This document shows positions 35,470 to 42,162 of a DNA stretch of 42,162 bases, piece after piece; within the stretch, counting starts at the first letter, position 1, and each line of letters opens with the position of its first letter. Where the stretch lies: positions 1 through 42,162 of the forward strand of contig CANRFI010000006.1 in assembly GCA_947629855.1 (NCBI GenBank), written 5' to 3'. The notes beneath the pieces are model-generated. The model ran no database searches. It was not told the origin of the DNA and saw nothing but the letters and a program-made list of their open reading frames with translations. This stretch comes from an uncultured Clostridia bacterium (GTDB lineage: Bacteria; Bacillota_A; Clostridia; TANB77; CAG-508). The position numbers and the translations under genes are program-made.

Positions 35470-37323
35470 ATGACAGAAGAAAATATAGAAAACAAAGGAA
35501 ATGTTAGTATTAAAAGAAAAGAAAAGAGTGTTAAAAGAACAAGTTTATCTAAAGGAGTAAAATCACAAAAAGAAACAAAGACGAGAGTTTCAAATGATAG
35601 AAAGGAAAGAACAGAAAAAAGGAAAACAACTAAAAAATCATATAATACAAAAGAAATATTTAAAGCCTCAAAACTAAAAATAATTCCATTAGGAGGACTG
35701 CACGAAGTAGGCAAAAATATTACTGTATTTGAATATGAAAATGAAATAATCATTGTAGATTGTGGAATATCATTTCCAGAAGATGATATGCTAGGAATTG
35801 ATTTAGTTATTCCAGACGTAACATATCTAGAAAGAAATGTAGATAAAATTAAAGGATTAATTATTACACACGGACATGAAGACCATATAGGAAGTATTCC
35901 TTATTTTTTAAAGAAAATTAATATACCAATTTACGCAACAAAATTAACAGCTGGATTAATTAGAAATAAATTAGAAGAGCACAAATTATTAAGAAGTACA
36001 AAGTTAATAGAAGTAATGCAAGGTCAAACAATTAATTTAGGACAAAATTTTAAAGTTGAATTTATTCGTAGTTCACACAGCATACCAGATTCAATTATGT
36101 TAGGTATTACAACACCTGTAGGAACAATTTTACACACAGGAGATTTTAAAGTTGATTACACTCCAATTGATGGAAAAATAATGGATTTTGGAAGAATTGC
36201 AGAACTTGGAAACAAGGGAGTTTTACTATTGATGTCAGACAGTACAAATAGTGAAAGAAAAGGCTTTACAATGTCTGAAAGCTCAATAGGAGAAGTATTT
36301 GACAAATTATTTTTAAATTGTACCAAAAGAATTGTAGTTGCAACATTTGCATCTAATGTTCATAGAGTCCAACAAATTGTAAACTCAGCAATAAAATATC
36401 ATAGAAAAATTGCTGTATGTGGTAGAAGTATGATTAATATGATAGAAACAGCAAAAGAATTAGGATATATTATATGTCCAGATAATATTTTTATTGATAT
36501 TGACACAATTAATAGCTATACAGATGAACAATTAGTAATTTTAACAACAGGTAGTCAAGGAGAACCGATGTCAGCTCTAACTAGAATGGCAGCAGGTGAC
36601 CATAGAAAAGTAAAAATAACGCCAAATGATTTAGTTATTATATCAGCAACACCAATACCTGGAAATGAAAAATTTGTATCAAAAGTAATTGATGACTTAA
36701 TGCAAATAGGTGCAGAAGTAGTATATAGCTCTTTAGAAACAATACACGTTTCAGGACATGCGTGCCAAGAAGAACAAAAACTAATACTTGCGTTAGCAAA
36801 ACCAAAATACTTTATGCCAGTACACGGTGAATATAGACAATTAATTGCCCATAGTGAAACAGCACAAAGTATGGGAATACAAAAAGATAACATCATTATG
36901 ATGTCAAATGGTAGAGTACTTGAAATAAATCAAGAAGGTGCAAATATTACAGGTTCTGTTCCAAGTGGTAAAATATTAGTAGATGGATTAGGTGTAGGAG
37001 ATGTTGGTAATATAGTATTACGTGATAGACAGCATTTATCACAAGATGGGTTGATTGTAATTGTTTTAACAATGGATTCAAATACAGGAGAAGTTGTAGC
37101 AGGACCAGAGATAATATCAAGAGGATTTGTTTATGTTAGAGAATCAGAGAATTTAATGGACGACGTTAAATCTGTTGCAAGAAACGAAATTAGAAAATGT
37201 GAGCAAAGAGGAATTACAGATTGGGCTACAATTAAAACAACAGTAAAAGAAAATTTAAGAGATTATATTTTTATGAAAACAAAGAGAAATCCTATGATTA
37301 TCCCTATTATAATGGAAGTGTAA
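35470..37323 (+). CDS. rnjA: ribonuclease J
   Basis: RNase J is a metallo-beta-lactamase/beta-CASP nuclease with endo- and 5'-3' exonuclease activity, central to mRNA turnover in Firmicutes. The zinc motif HGHEDHIG starts at residue 134; later beta-CASP motifs are DSTNSERKGFT, VATFASNVHRVQQI and VHGEYRQL. At 617 residues it is longer than usual because of a basic, Lys/Arg-rich N-terminal extension of about 55 residues. The ATG follows GAAAGGAG. Two CGG triplets (35871, 36825) are out of frame and the gene is intact. Confidence 0.96.
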   Translation: MTEENIENKGNVSIKRKEKSVKRTSLSKGVKSQKETKTRVSNDRKERTEKRKTTKKSYNTKEIFKASKLKIIPLGGLHEVGKNITVFEYENEIIIVDCGISFPEDDMLGIDLVIPDVTYLERNVDKIKGLIITHGHEDHIGSIPYFLKKINIPIYATKLTAGLIRNKLEEHKLLRSTKLIEVMQGQTINLGQNFKVEFIRSSHSIPDSIMLGITTPVGTILHTGDFKVDYTPIDGKIMDFGRIAELGNKGVLLLMSDSTNSERKGFTMSESSIGEVFDKLFLNCTKRIVVATFASNVHRVQQIVNSAIKYHRKIAVCGRSMINMIETAKELGYIICPDNIFIDIDTINSYTDEQLVILTTGSQGEPMSALTRMAAGDHRKVKITPNDLVIISATPIPGNEKFVSKVIDDLMQIGAEVVYSSLETIHVSGHACQEEQKLILALAKPKYFMPVHGEYRQLIAHSETAQSMGIQKDNIIMMSNGRVLEINQEGANITGSVPSGKILVDGLGVGDVGNIVLRDRQHLSQDGLIVIVLTMDSNTGEVVAGPEIISRGFVYVRESENLMDDVKSVARNEIRKCEQRGITDWATIKTTVKENLRDYIFMKTKRNPMIIPIIMEV

Positions 37324-37353
37324 TTTGAAAAAAAGCTCAAAATATGGTAAAAT
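37324..37353 (+). promoter_or_regulatory. promoter of the 50-aa orphan gene
   Basis: TTGAAA at 37324-37329 and TAAAAT at 37348-37353 are 18 bases apart; ATATGGTAAAAT around the -10 box is shared with the promoter at 13517-13528. Confidence 0.55.
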
Positions 37354-37398
37354 ATATATAACGATAAAAATCATTTTCGTAAACAAGGAGGAAACGAG

Positions 37399-37551
37399 AT
37401 GAAACGGATATTGGAATTTTTGACAGATAGCATGTATGTGCAGCATTATGACGAAGACATTGACATGATGGTAAGAGACGGATTTAGGTTTGAGTTCGTT
37501 TATGGCGTAGGGTTGGTACTGGTTGTATTAATTCTCGCTTTGTCAATGTAA
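37399..37551 (+). CDS. orphan 50-aa membrane protein with an in-frame CGG codon
   Basis: An AAGGAGG site lies 7 bases before the ATG at 37399. The product begins MKRILEFLTDSMYVQ, is acidic in the middle (YDEDIDMMVRDG) and ends in one hydrophobic helix (VGLVLVVLILALSM). Codons CTG, CTC, GAC, CAG and GGC make it unlike its AT-rich neighbours. Codon 3 is CGG (37405-37407, AAA CGG ATA); a +1 shift would give a stop 4 codons later, so the ORF only works if CGG is read as an ordinary codon. It has its own promoter and terminator. It is too small to be certain it is translated. Confidence 0.5.
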   Translation: MKRILEFLTDSMYVQHYDEDIDMMVRDGFRFEFVYGVGLVLVVLILALSM

Positions 37552-37561
37552 TCTCGGAAAA

Positions 37562-37590
37562 AGAATCCCACAGAAATTTCGTGGGATTCT
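37562..37590 (+). terminator. intrinsic terminator of the 50-aa gene
   Basis: AGAATCCCAC and GTGGGATTCT form a strong GC-containing stem followed by TCTCC and T's. Confidence 0.82.
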
Positions 37591-37602
37591 TCTCCATTTT
37601 AC

Positions 37603-37631
37603 TTGTTAAATTCAAGGATGTGTAGTATAAT
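37603..37631 (+). promoter_or_regulatory. SigA promoter of gltX
   Basis: TTGTTA at 37603-37608 and TATAAT at 37626-37631 are separated by 17 bases, 38 bases before the start. Confidence 0.65.
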
Positions 37632-37669
37632 AGCAAAAGTAATAGTCAATAAATGAGGAGAGAAAAGTA

Positions 37670-39325
37670 ATGGATTATAAAGATTTAGCAAATTTAATAT
37701 TTCCAAATGCAAAGGATATATCTTACTATGAAGAAAAATATACTAAAAGAAATTTAAAAGAAGGGGCAATTGTTACTAGATTTGCACCTAGTCCAACTGG
37801 ATTTGTACACATAGGAGGTTTGTATCAATCACTTATTGCAAGAAAATTAGCAGACCAAACAGAAGGAGTATTTTTCTTAAGAATAGAAGATACAGACCAA
37901 AAAAGAGAAGTAGAAAATGGAGTAACAGATATAGTTAATTCCTTAAAAGAATTTGGAATAGAACCAGATGAAGGAATGATATCTGAAAATGAAGAAAAAG
38001 GAAATTATGGACCTTATAAGCAATCTTTAAGAAAAGAAATTTATCAATGCTATGCAAAATATTTAATCGAACAGGGAAAAGCTTATCCATGTTTTTGTAC
38101 TCCAGAAGATGTAGAAGAAATAAGAGCAAAACAAGAAGCTGCAAAAATTAGACCAGGATATTATGGTGTATGGGCAAAATGTAGAAACAATACAGTAGAA
38201 GAAATGTGTGAAAAAATAAAAAATGGAGAAAGCTATATTATACGTTTTAAATCACCTGGTCGTGAAGATAGAAAAATCAAGCATCATGATGTAATAAAAG
38301 GAAATGTAGATTTTCCAGAAAATGATCAAGATATCGTAATTATTAAAGCAGATGGACTTCCAACTTATCATTTTGCACATGCAATTGACGATCATCTAAT
38401 GGGAACAACGCATGTAATTCGTGGTGATGAATGGCTATCATCAGTTCCTTTGCATTTACAATTATTTTATGAATTAGGTTTTAAACCACCTAAATATGCA
38501 CATATTGCGCCAATTATGAAAAATGATGATGGTAATAAAAGAAAACTAAGTAAAAGAAAAGACCCAGAAGCTGCAGTTAGTTATTACGAAAAAGAGGGAA
38601 TACCAGAAATTGCTGTAAAAGAATATTTATTAAATATTGCTAATTCCAATTTTGAAAATTGGAGAAGAGCAAACCAAGATAAATCAATGAACGAATTTGA
38701 GCTACAACTAAATAAAATGAGTGTTAGTGGAGCTTTATTTGATATGGTTAAGTTATTAGATGTAGGAAAATTAGCAATATCAAGAATGACAGCCGAAGAA
38801 GTTTATGAGAAAGCATATAAATGGGCTAAAAAGTATGATAAAGAGTTAGTTCAAATGTTAGACAACAAAGAATATAGTCTAAAAGTATTGGGAATTGAAA
38901 GAGGAAATAAAAAACCAAGAAAAGATATAGCAAAATGGTCAGACGTAAAAGAAAATATAGAATATATGTATGATGAAAAATTTATGAATAAAACTAATGA
39001 ATACCCATATCAAGTAATTCAAGATAAGGAAGAAATCAAAAAAATATTAACATTATATCTAGAAAAATACTATGATGAAAAAGATGATAAACAAGTTTGG
39101 TTTGACAAAATAAAAGAGTTAGCAGGAGATTTGGGATATGCAAAAGAAGTAAAAGAATTTAAAGAAAATCCTGAAAAATACAAAGCACATGTTGGAGACG
39201 TAAGTACAGTATTGAGAATTGCTTTAACTGGTAGAACAAATACTCCAGATATGTATGAAATAATGCAAGTATTAGGAAAATCAAATATTGAAAAAAGATT
39301 TGAAAAAGCAATAAAGGAGCTTTAA
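37670..39325 (+). CDS. gltX: glutamyl-tRNA synthetase
   Basis: This class I synthetase charges tRNA-Glu. RFAPSPTGFVHIGGLYQSL (about residues 37-55) carries the HIGH-type motif, and KRKLSKRKDPEA has the KMSKS-type KLSKR. LRIEDTDQKREV and DEWLSSVPLHLQL are typical. With 551 residues it is longer than the usual 480-490; it starts with about 30 residues before the first conserved motif and has a long anticodon-binding domain. The ATG follows GAGGAGAG. A DUF951 gene starts 2 bases after the stop. No in-frame CGG. Confidence 0.95.
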   Translation: MDYKDLANLIFPNAKDISYYEEKYTKRNLKEGAIVTRFAPSPTGFVHIGGLYQSLIARKLADQTEGVFFLRIEDTDQKREVENGVTDIVNSLKEFGIEPDEGMISENEEKGNYGPYKQSLRKEIYQCYAKYLIEQGKAYPCFCTPEDVEEIRAKQEAAKIRPGYYGVWAKCRNNTVEEMCEKIKNGESYIIRFKSPGREDRKIKHHDVIKGNVDFPENDQDIVIIKADGLPTYHFAHAIDDHLMGTTHVIRGDEWLSSVPLHLQLFYELGFKPPKYAHIAPIMKNDDGNKRKLSKRKDPEAAVSYYEKEGIPEIAVKEYLLNIANSNFENWRRANQDKSMNEFELQLNKMSVSGALFDMVKLLDVGKLAISRMTAEEVYEKAYKWAKKYDKELVQMLDNKEYSLKVLGIERGNKKPRKDIAKWSDVKENIEYMYDEKFMNKTNEYPYQVIQDKEEIKKILTLYLEKYYDEKDDKQVWFDKIKELAGDLGYAKEVKEFKENPEKYKAHVGDVSTVLRIALTGRTNTPDMYEIMQVLGKSNIEKRFEKAIKEL

Positions 39326-39327
39326 AT

Positions 39328-39516
39328 ATGGAATATAATATAGGAGATATTGTAAGAACAAAAAAACAACATCCTTGTGGAAGTAAATTATGGGAAATTA
39401 CAAGAATAGGTGTAGATTTTAAATTAAAATGTCAGGGGTGTGGGCATATTGTTATATTACCAAGAGAAAAAGCATTAAAAAGTATTACCAAAATAGAAAA
39501 GAAGGCAGGAGAATAA
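39328..39516 (+). CDS. DUF951-family small protein
   Basis: This 62-residue protein has the DUF951 pattern GDIVRTKKQHPCGSKLWEI and LKCQGCGHIVILPR, with three conserved Cys that may bind zinc. DUF951 genes in Firmicutes often lie near engD and ribosomal or tRNA functions. It begins 2 bases after gltX, its ribosome binding site AAAGGAG lying within the end of gltX, and ends at its own terminator. Confidence 0.88.
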   Translation: MEYNIGDIVRTKKQHPCGSKLWEITRIGVDFKLKCQGCGHIVILPREKALKSITKIEKKAGE

Positions 39517-39530
39517 TCTCCTGTTTTTTT
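39506..39530 (+). terminator. intrinsic terminator of the gltX-DUF951 unit
   Basis: CAGGAGA and TCTCCTG form a 7-bp stem overlapping the stop codon, followed by seven T. Confidence 0.88.
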
Positions 39531-39616
39531 GCAAAAAAAATCACAATAAAAAAAATAATGTCATATTATATAATAAAGTATCAAACAAGATACTTGTATG
39601 GGAGGTGACTTTTATT

Positions 39617-39892
39617 ATGGAGCCACAAGAAACCATTTATTGCTATGACAATAAAGAAGAAAAATGCACAAAAAGAAAAAATTGTTTTGGTATCGTAGCA
39701 ACTATTCTTTTAACAGCATTAGCTGTAGTAATAGGATTGCTTATTGGAGCAGCTGTATCTGCAACTATTTTAGCAAATTTAGCAGCAATTATAGTTTTAG
39801 CAGTAATATTAGGATTATTATTAATAATAGCAATTATATTAATGTTATGCTGTAACAAGAAAAAAGAAAAGAAATGTAAATGTTGTTGCTAA
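39617..39892 (+). CDS. small two-helix membrane protein with Cys-rich tail
   Basis: The ATG at 39617 follows GGGAGGTGAC; an in-frame GTG at 39605 lies in the ribosome binding site. The 91-residue product has a polar start (EPQETIYCYDNKEEKCTKRK), two long Ala/Ile/Leu helices, and a basic Cys-rich tail ending KCKCCC. The Cys cluster may bind metal or be palmitoyl-like modified; I do not recognise the family. It is a single gene between two terminators. Confidence 0.65.
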   Translation: MEPQETIYCYDNKEEKCTKRKNCFGIVATILLTALAVVIGLLIGAAVSATILANLAAIIVLAVILGLLLIIAIILMLCCNKKKEKKCKCCC

Positions 39893-39898
39893 AATGAA

Positions 39899-39938
39899 AA
39901 AGAATTATCTGATATTAAATCAGATAATTCTTTTTTTA
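39899..39938. terminator. bidirectional terminator between the Cys-tail gene and engB
   Basis: AGAATTATCTGAT and ATCAGATAATTCT form a 13-bp stem with A- and T-runs on the two sides. Confidence 0.88.
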
Positions 39939-40517
39939 TATAATTTCCTGTATTGCCTTCCAAACTCCATCTTGATATATTTTTCTTTCAGAAGAAAAAG
40001 CTAAAATTGGAACATCTTCAAGTGGATTTAATTGCTTTTGTAAAGATTTAACAAACTCATCTACTTTAGTAATAGCAATTTTATCTGCTTTATTGGCTAG
40101 AATAATACAAGGCATTTTAGAAGAAATAATGTAGTTATACATTAATTTATCATTTTCTGTGGGATTATGCCTAATATCAATTAAAAAGATAATCAAAGAA
40201 ATTTCTTTGCAATTAAATAAATATTCTTCAATAAATTTTCCTACTTGCTCTTGCTCTTTTTTAGACATTTTACTATAACCATATCCGGGTAAATCTACAA
40301 AATAGAAAAGATTATCAATATTGTAAAAATTAATTTGACGAGTTTTTCCAGGCTGATTACTTGTTCTTGCTAAGTTTTTTCTATTAATCATTGTATTTAT
40401 AAAACTAGATTTACCAACATTTGACTTACCAACTAAAACAATTTCAGGTAAGTGATTTTTAGGATATTGTTTTGGGCTTACTGCAGATATTTCAAATTTA
40501 GGATTTTTTATTAACAT
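39936..40517 (-). CDS. engB: ribosome biogenesis GTPase YsxC/EngB
   Basis: This 193-residue GTPase acts in 50S subunit assembly. The G1 motif GKSNVGKSSFINTMIN is at about residues 30-45, G3 is DLPGYGYSK, and G4 is ANKADK. It overlaps the end of serS by 20 bases, so they are read as one operon. CGG at 40287 is out of frame in its codon pattern (CCC GGA) and does nothing. Confidence 0.96.
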   Translation of the reverse strand: MLIKNPKFEISAVSPKQYPKNHLPEIVLVGKSNVGKSSFINTMINRKNLARTSNQPGKTRQINFYNIDNLFYFVDLPGYGYSKMSKKEQEQVGKFIEEYLFNCKEISLIIFLIDIRHNPTENDKLMYNYIISSKMPCIILANKADKIAITKVDEFVKSLQKQLNPLEDVPILAFSSERKIYQDGVWKAIQEII

Positions 40518-41790
40518 TTATTTTCTCCAATCCACCCATATATGGTCTTAAAACTTCCGGTATAATAACACTTCCATCTGGTTGATAATTATTTTCCATA
40601 ATAGAAATTAACATACGAGGTGGAGCAACTACTGTGTTATTTAAAGTATGGGCAAAATAATTTCCATTTTCTCCTTTAATTCTTATTCCTAATCTACGAG
40701 CTTGCGCATCTGTCATATTTGAACAACTTCCAACTTCAAAATATTTCTGTTGTCTAGGAGACCAAGCTTCAACATCACAAGATTTTGCTTTTAAATCTGC
40801 TAAATCACCACTACAACATTCTAGAGTTCTAACAGGAATATTCATACTACGGAAAAATTCTACTGTATAAGACAACATCTTATCATACCATTCCCAAGAT
40901 TGTTCAGGTTCGCAGATAACAACCATTTCTTGCTTTTCAAATTGATGAATACGATAAACTCCTCTTTCTTCAATTCCATGAGCACCTTTTTCTTTTCTAA
41001 AACATGGAGAATAAGAAGTCATAGTATATGGCATATCTTCTTTTCTTAAAATTTGATCTTTAAATTTACCAATCATAGAATGTTCACTAGTACCAATTAA
41101 ATATAAATCTTCACCTTCTATTTTATACATCATTGAATCTAATTCTTCAAAACTCATAACACCAGTTACAACATCAGAACGAATCATAAAAGGTGGAATG
41201 CAATATGTGAAACCTTTATTAATCATAAAATCCCTTGCATAAGTTAAAATAGCAGAATGAAGTCTTGCGACATTACCCATTAAATAATAAAATCCATTTC
41301 CACTTACACGTCTACTACTTTCTAAATCTAATCCACCAAGGGCCTCCATAATATCACTATGATGAGGAATTTCATAATTAGGAACGATAGGTTCTCCAAA
41401 TTTTTGAACTTCTACATTTTCACTATCATCTTTTCCAATTGGTACAGATTCGTGCATCATATTAGGAATTTTCATCATTCTTACATTTATTTCTTCTGCG
41501 TATTTGTTTTCTAATTTTTCATTTTCTTCTAATTTTTTATTAATGTCATTTACTTGAAGTTTTATTTTTTCTGCTTCTTCTTTATTTCCAGATTTCATAA
41601 GACTACCAATTTGGTTACTTAAATTTTTTCTTTCTGATCTTAAATTATCACCATTTAGCTTTACTTCTCGATTTTTTAAATCTAGCTCTAAAACTTCATC
41701 TACTAAAATAATTTTATTGTCTTGAAACTTTTTCTTTATATTTTCTTTTACTAAATCTGGATTTTCTCTTAAAAATTTAATATCAATCAT
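40498..41790 (-). CDS. serS: seryl-tRNA synthetase
   Basis: This 430-residue class II synthetase charges tRNA-Ser. It starts with the tRNA-binding coiled coil (MIDIKFLRENPDLVKENIKKK, residues 1-100), then motif 2 FRKEKGAHGIEERGVYRIHQF and the C-terminal motif 3 HTLNNTVVAPPRMLISIMEN. Length is normal. The ATG follows AAGGAGGC, 11 bases after the preceding gene. No T-box precedes it in the short upstream gap. No in-frame CGG. Confidence 0.97.
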   Translation of the reverse strand: MIDIKFLRENPDLVKENIKKKFQDNKIILVDEVLELDLKNREVKLNGDNLRSERKNLSNQIGSLMKSGNKEEAEKIKLQVNDINKKLEENEKLENKYAEEINVRMMKIPNMMHESVPIGKDDSENVEVQKFGEPIVPNYEIPHHSDIMEALGGLDLESSRRVSGNGFYYLMGNVARLHSAILTYARDFMINKGFTYCIPPFMIRSDVVTGVMSFEELDSMMYKIEGEDLYLIGTSEHSMIGKFKDQILRKEDMPYTMTSYSPCFRKEKGAHGIEERGVYRIHQFEKQEMVVICEPEQSWEWYDKMLSYTVEFFRSMNIPVRTLECCSGDLADLKAKSCDVEAWSPRQQKYFEVGSCSNMTDAQARRLGIRIKGENGNYFAHTLNNTVVAPPRMLISIMENNYQPDGSVIIPEVLRPYMGGLEKINVNKKS

Positions 41791-41801
41791 AATTTGCCTC
41801 C

Positions 41802-42056
41802 TTAAGATTTTAATATTTCTTTATCTATATTTTCAACTAGTTCAAATCTAAATTTTTGACCTGTAACATTGTCTGGTCTTTCTGGAATTTCCTCTAAAAA
41901 CATTTTTTCCGAGCGCATACAAATAACTTCCGAACCATCAAGATGCTTGTATGCAACAATCCTTTCTCTGGTTTCCGAGTCTAAACCAACACATAGTACA
42001 TAATAGTAATGACCTTTAAAGTGACGATAAATTTTTCCAACTTGAACTTCTTTCAT
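41802..42056 (-). CDS. DUF1653-family protein
   Basis: This 84-residue protein has the DUF1653 pattern GKIYRHFKGHYYYVLCVGLDSETRERIVAYKHLDGS, an SH3-like small beta domain. The start at 42056 follows AAAGGAGAAA; an ATG further upstream (42077) lies before that site. Three CGG triplets near 41911-41977 are out of frame. The gene is upstream of serS in the same direction and 11 bases from it, so they probably share a transcript. Confidence 0.82.
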   Translation of the reverse strand: MKEVQVGKIYRHFKGHYYYVLCVGLDSETRERIVAYKHLDGSEVICMRSEKMFLEEIPERPDNVTGQKFRFELVENIDKEILKS

Positions 42057-42162
42057 TTCTATTTTTCTCCTTTTCATATAATAGCATTAGTCATTTGCAA
42101 AACTCTAAAAATCTTGCAAATACTTAACTTTTTTTGTTATATATATGTTATTTTTCTCCACT

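Noticed and set aside
1..42162. tRNA gene for the CGG-decoding tRNA within the window
   Set aside because: I looked in the intergenic stretches for a TTCGA/TTCAA arm with matching acceptor stem and found none; the decoding tRNA, if any, lies elsewhere.
1..42162. CRISPR arrays, insertion sequences or prophage
   Set aside because: No regularly spaced repeats, transposase, integrase or phage structural genes are visible; the YvlD/holin-like protein is a chromosomal family.

Overview
The window is about 42 kb of very AT-rich DNA from an endospore-forming, low-GC Clostridia-type bacterium. The evidence is spoIVA, a SpoVB-type flippase, a GerA/GerB/GerC germinant-receptor operon, a LonB protease, an aspS T-box leader, RNase J, AGGAGG ribosome binding sites and many intrinsic terminators. 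I cannot place it to genus. There are no tRNA, rRNA, CRISPR or insertion-sequence features that I can support.

Layout: 1-3.5 kb, end of a PP2C-like gene, ppaC, spoVB-like; 3.6-6.3 kb, HU and an ibrA/GNAT-like/ibrB cluster; 6.3-8.3 kb (minus), aspS with its T-box; 8.4-17.7 kb (plus), Nudix, purH, hpt, uvrC, an RlmI-like methyltransferase, an RluA-family pseudouridine synthase, secG, rnr; 17.8-22.0 kb (minus), germination operon gerKA-KB-KC plus an unlisted 59-residue two-helix protein; 22.7-27.6 kb, transglutaminase, spoIVA (minus), and a UDP-sugar pyrophosphorylase/beta-helix acyltransferase pair; 27.6-34.2 kb, membrane proteins, lonB (minus), tetR/acyl-CoA synthetase; 34.4-42.1 kb, a coiled-coil protein, rnjA, gltX, DUF951, engB and serS (minus), DUF1653.

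The outstanding feature is systematic recoding. Nine conserved genes (ppaC, spoVB-like, ibrA, aspS, gerKA, spoIVA, UDP-sugar pyrophosphorylase, lonB, acyl-CoA synthetase) are each split into two or three overlapping reading frames. Every one of the 12 breaks is a +1 shift at an in-frame CGG codon. Reading CGGN as one glycine (or skipping the C and reading GGN) restores each full-length protein. In lonB this restores the 43-residue Ser-Lys spacing of the Lon catalytic dyad; in spoIVA it gives exactly 492 residues. I found no conserved gene that uses CGG as ordinary arginine, while about 27 out-of-frame CGG trinucleotides in the same genes cause no shift. This looks like genome-wide +1 frameshifting or quadruplet decoding at CGG, not pseudogenes or sequencing error.

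Three small orphan genes (13.0, 22.4 and 37.4 kb) stand apart. Each has its own strong promoter, ribosome binding site and terminator, and codon use richer in G and C. Two of them carry an in-frame CGG that must NOT shift if the ORF is real, so they are either foreign genes that conflict with the host code or a key test of the hypothesis.
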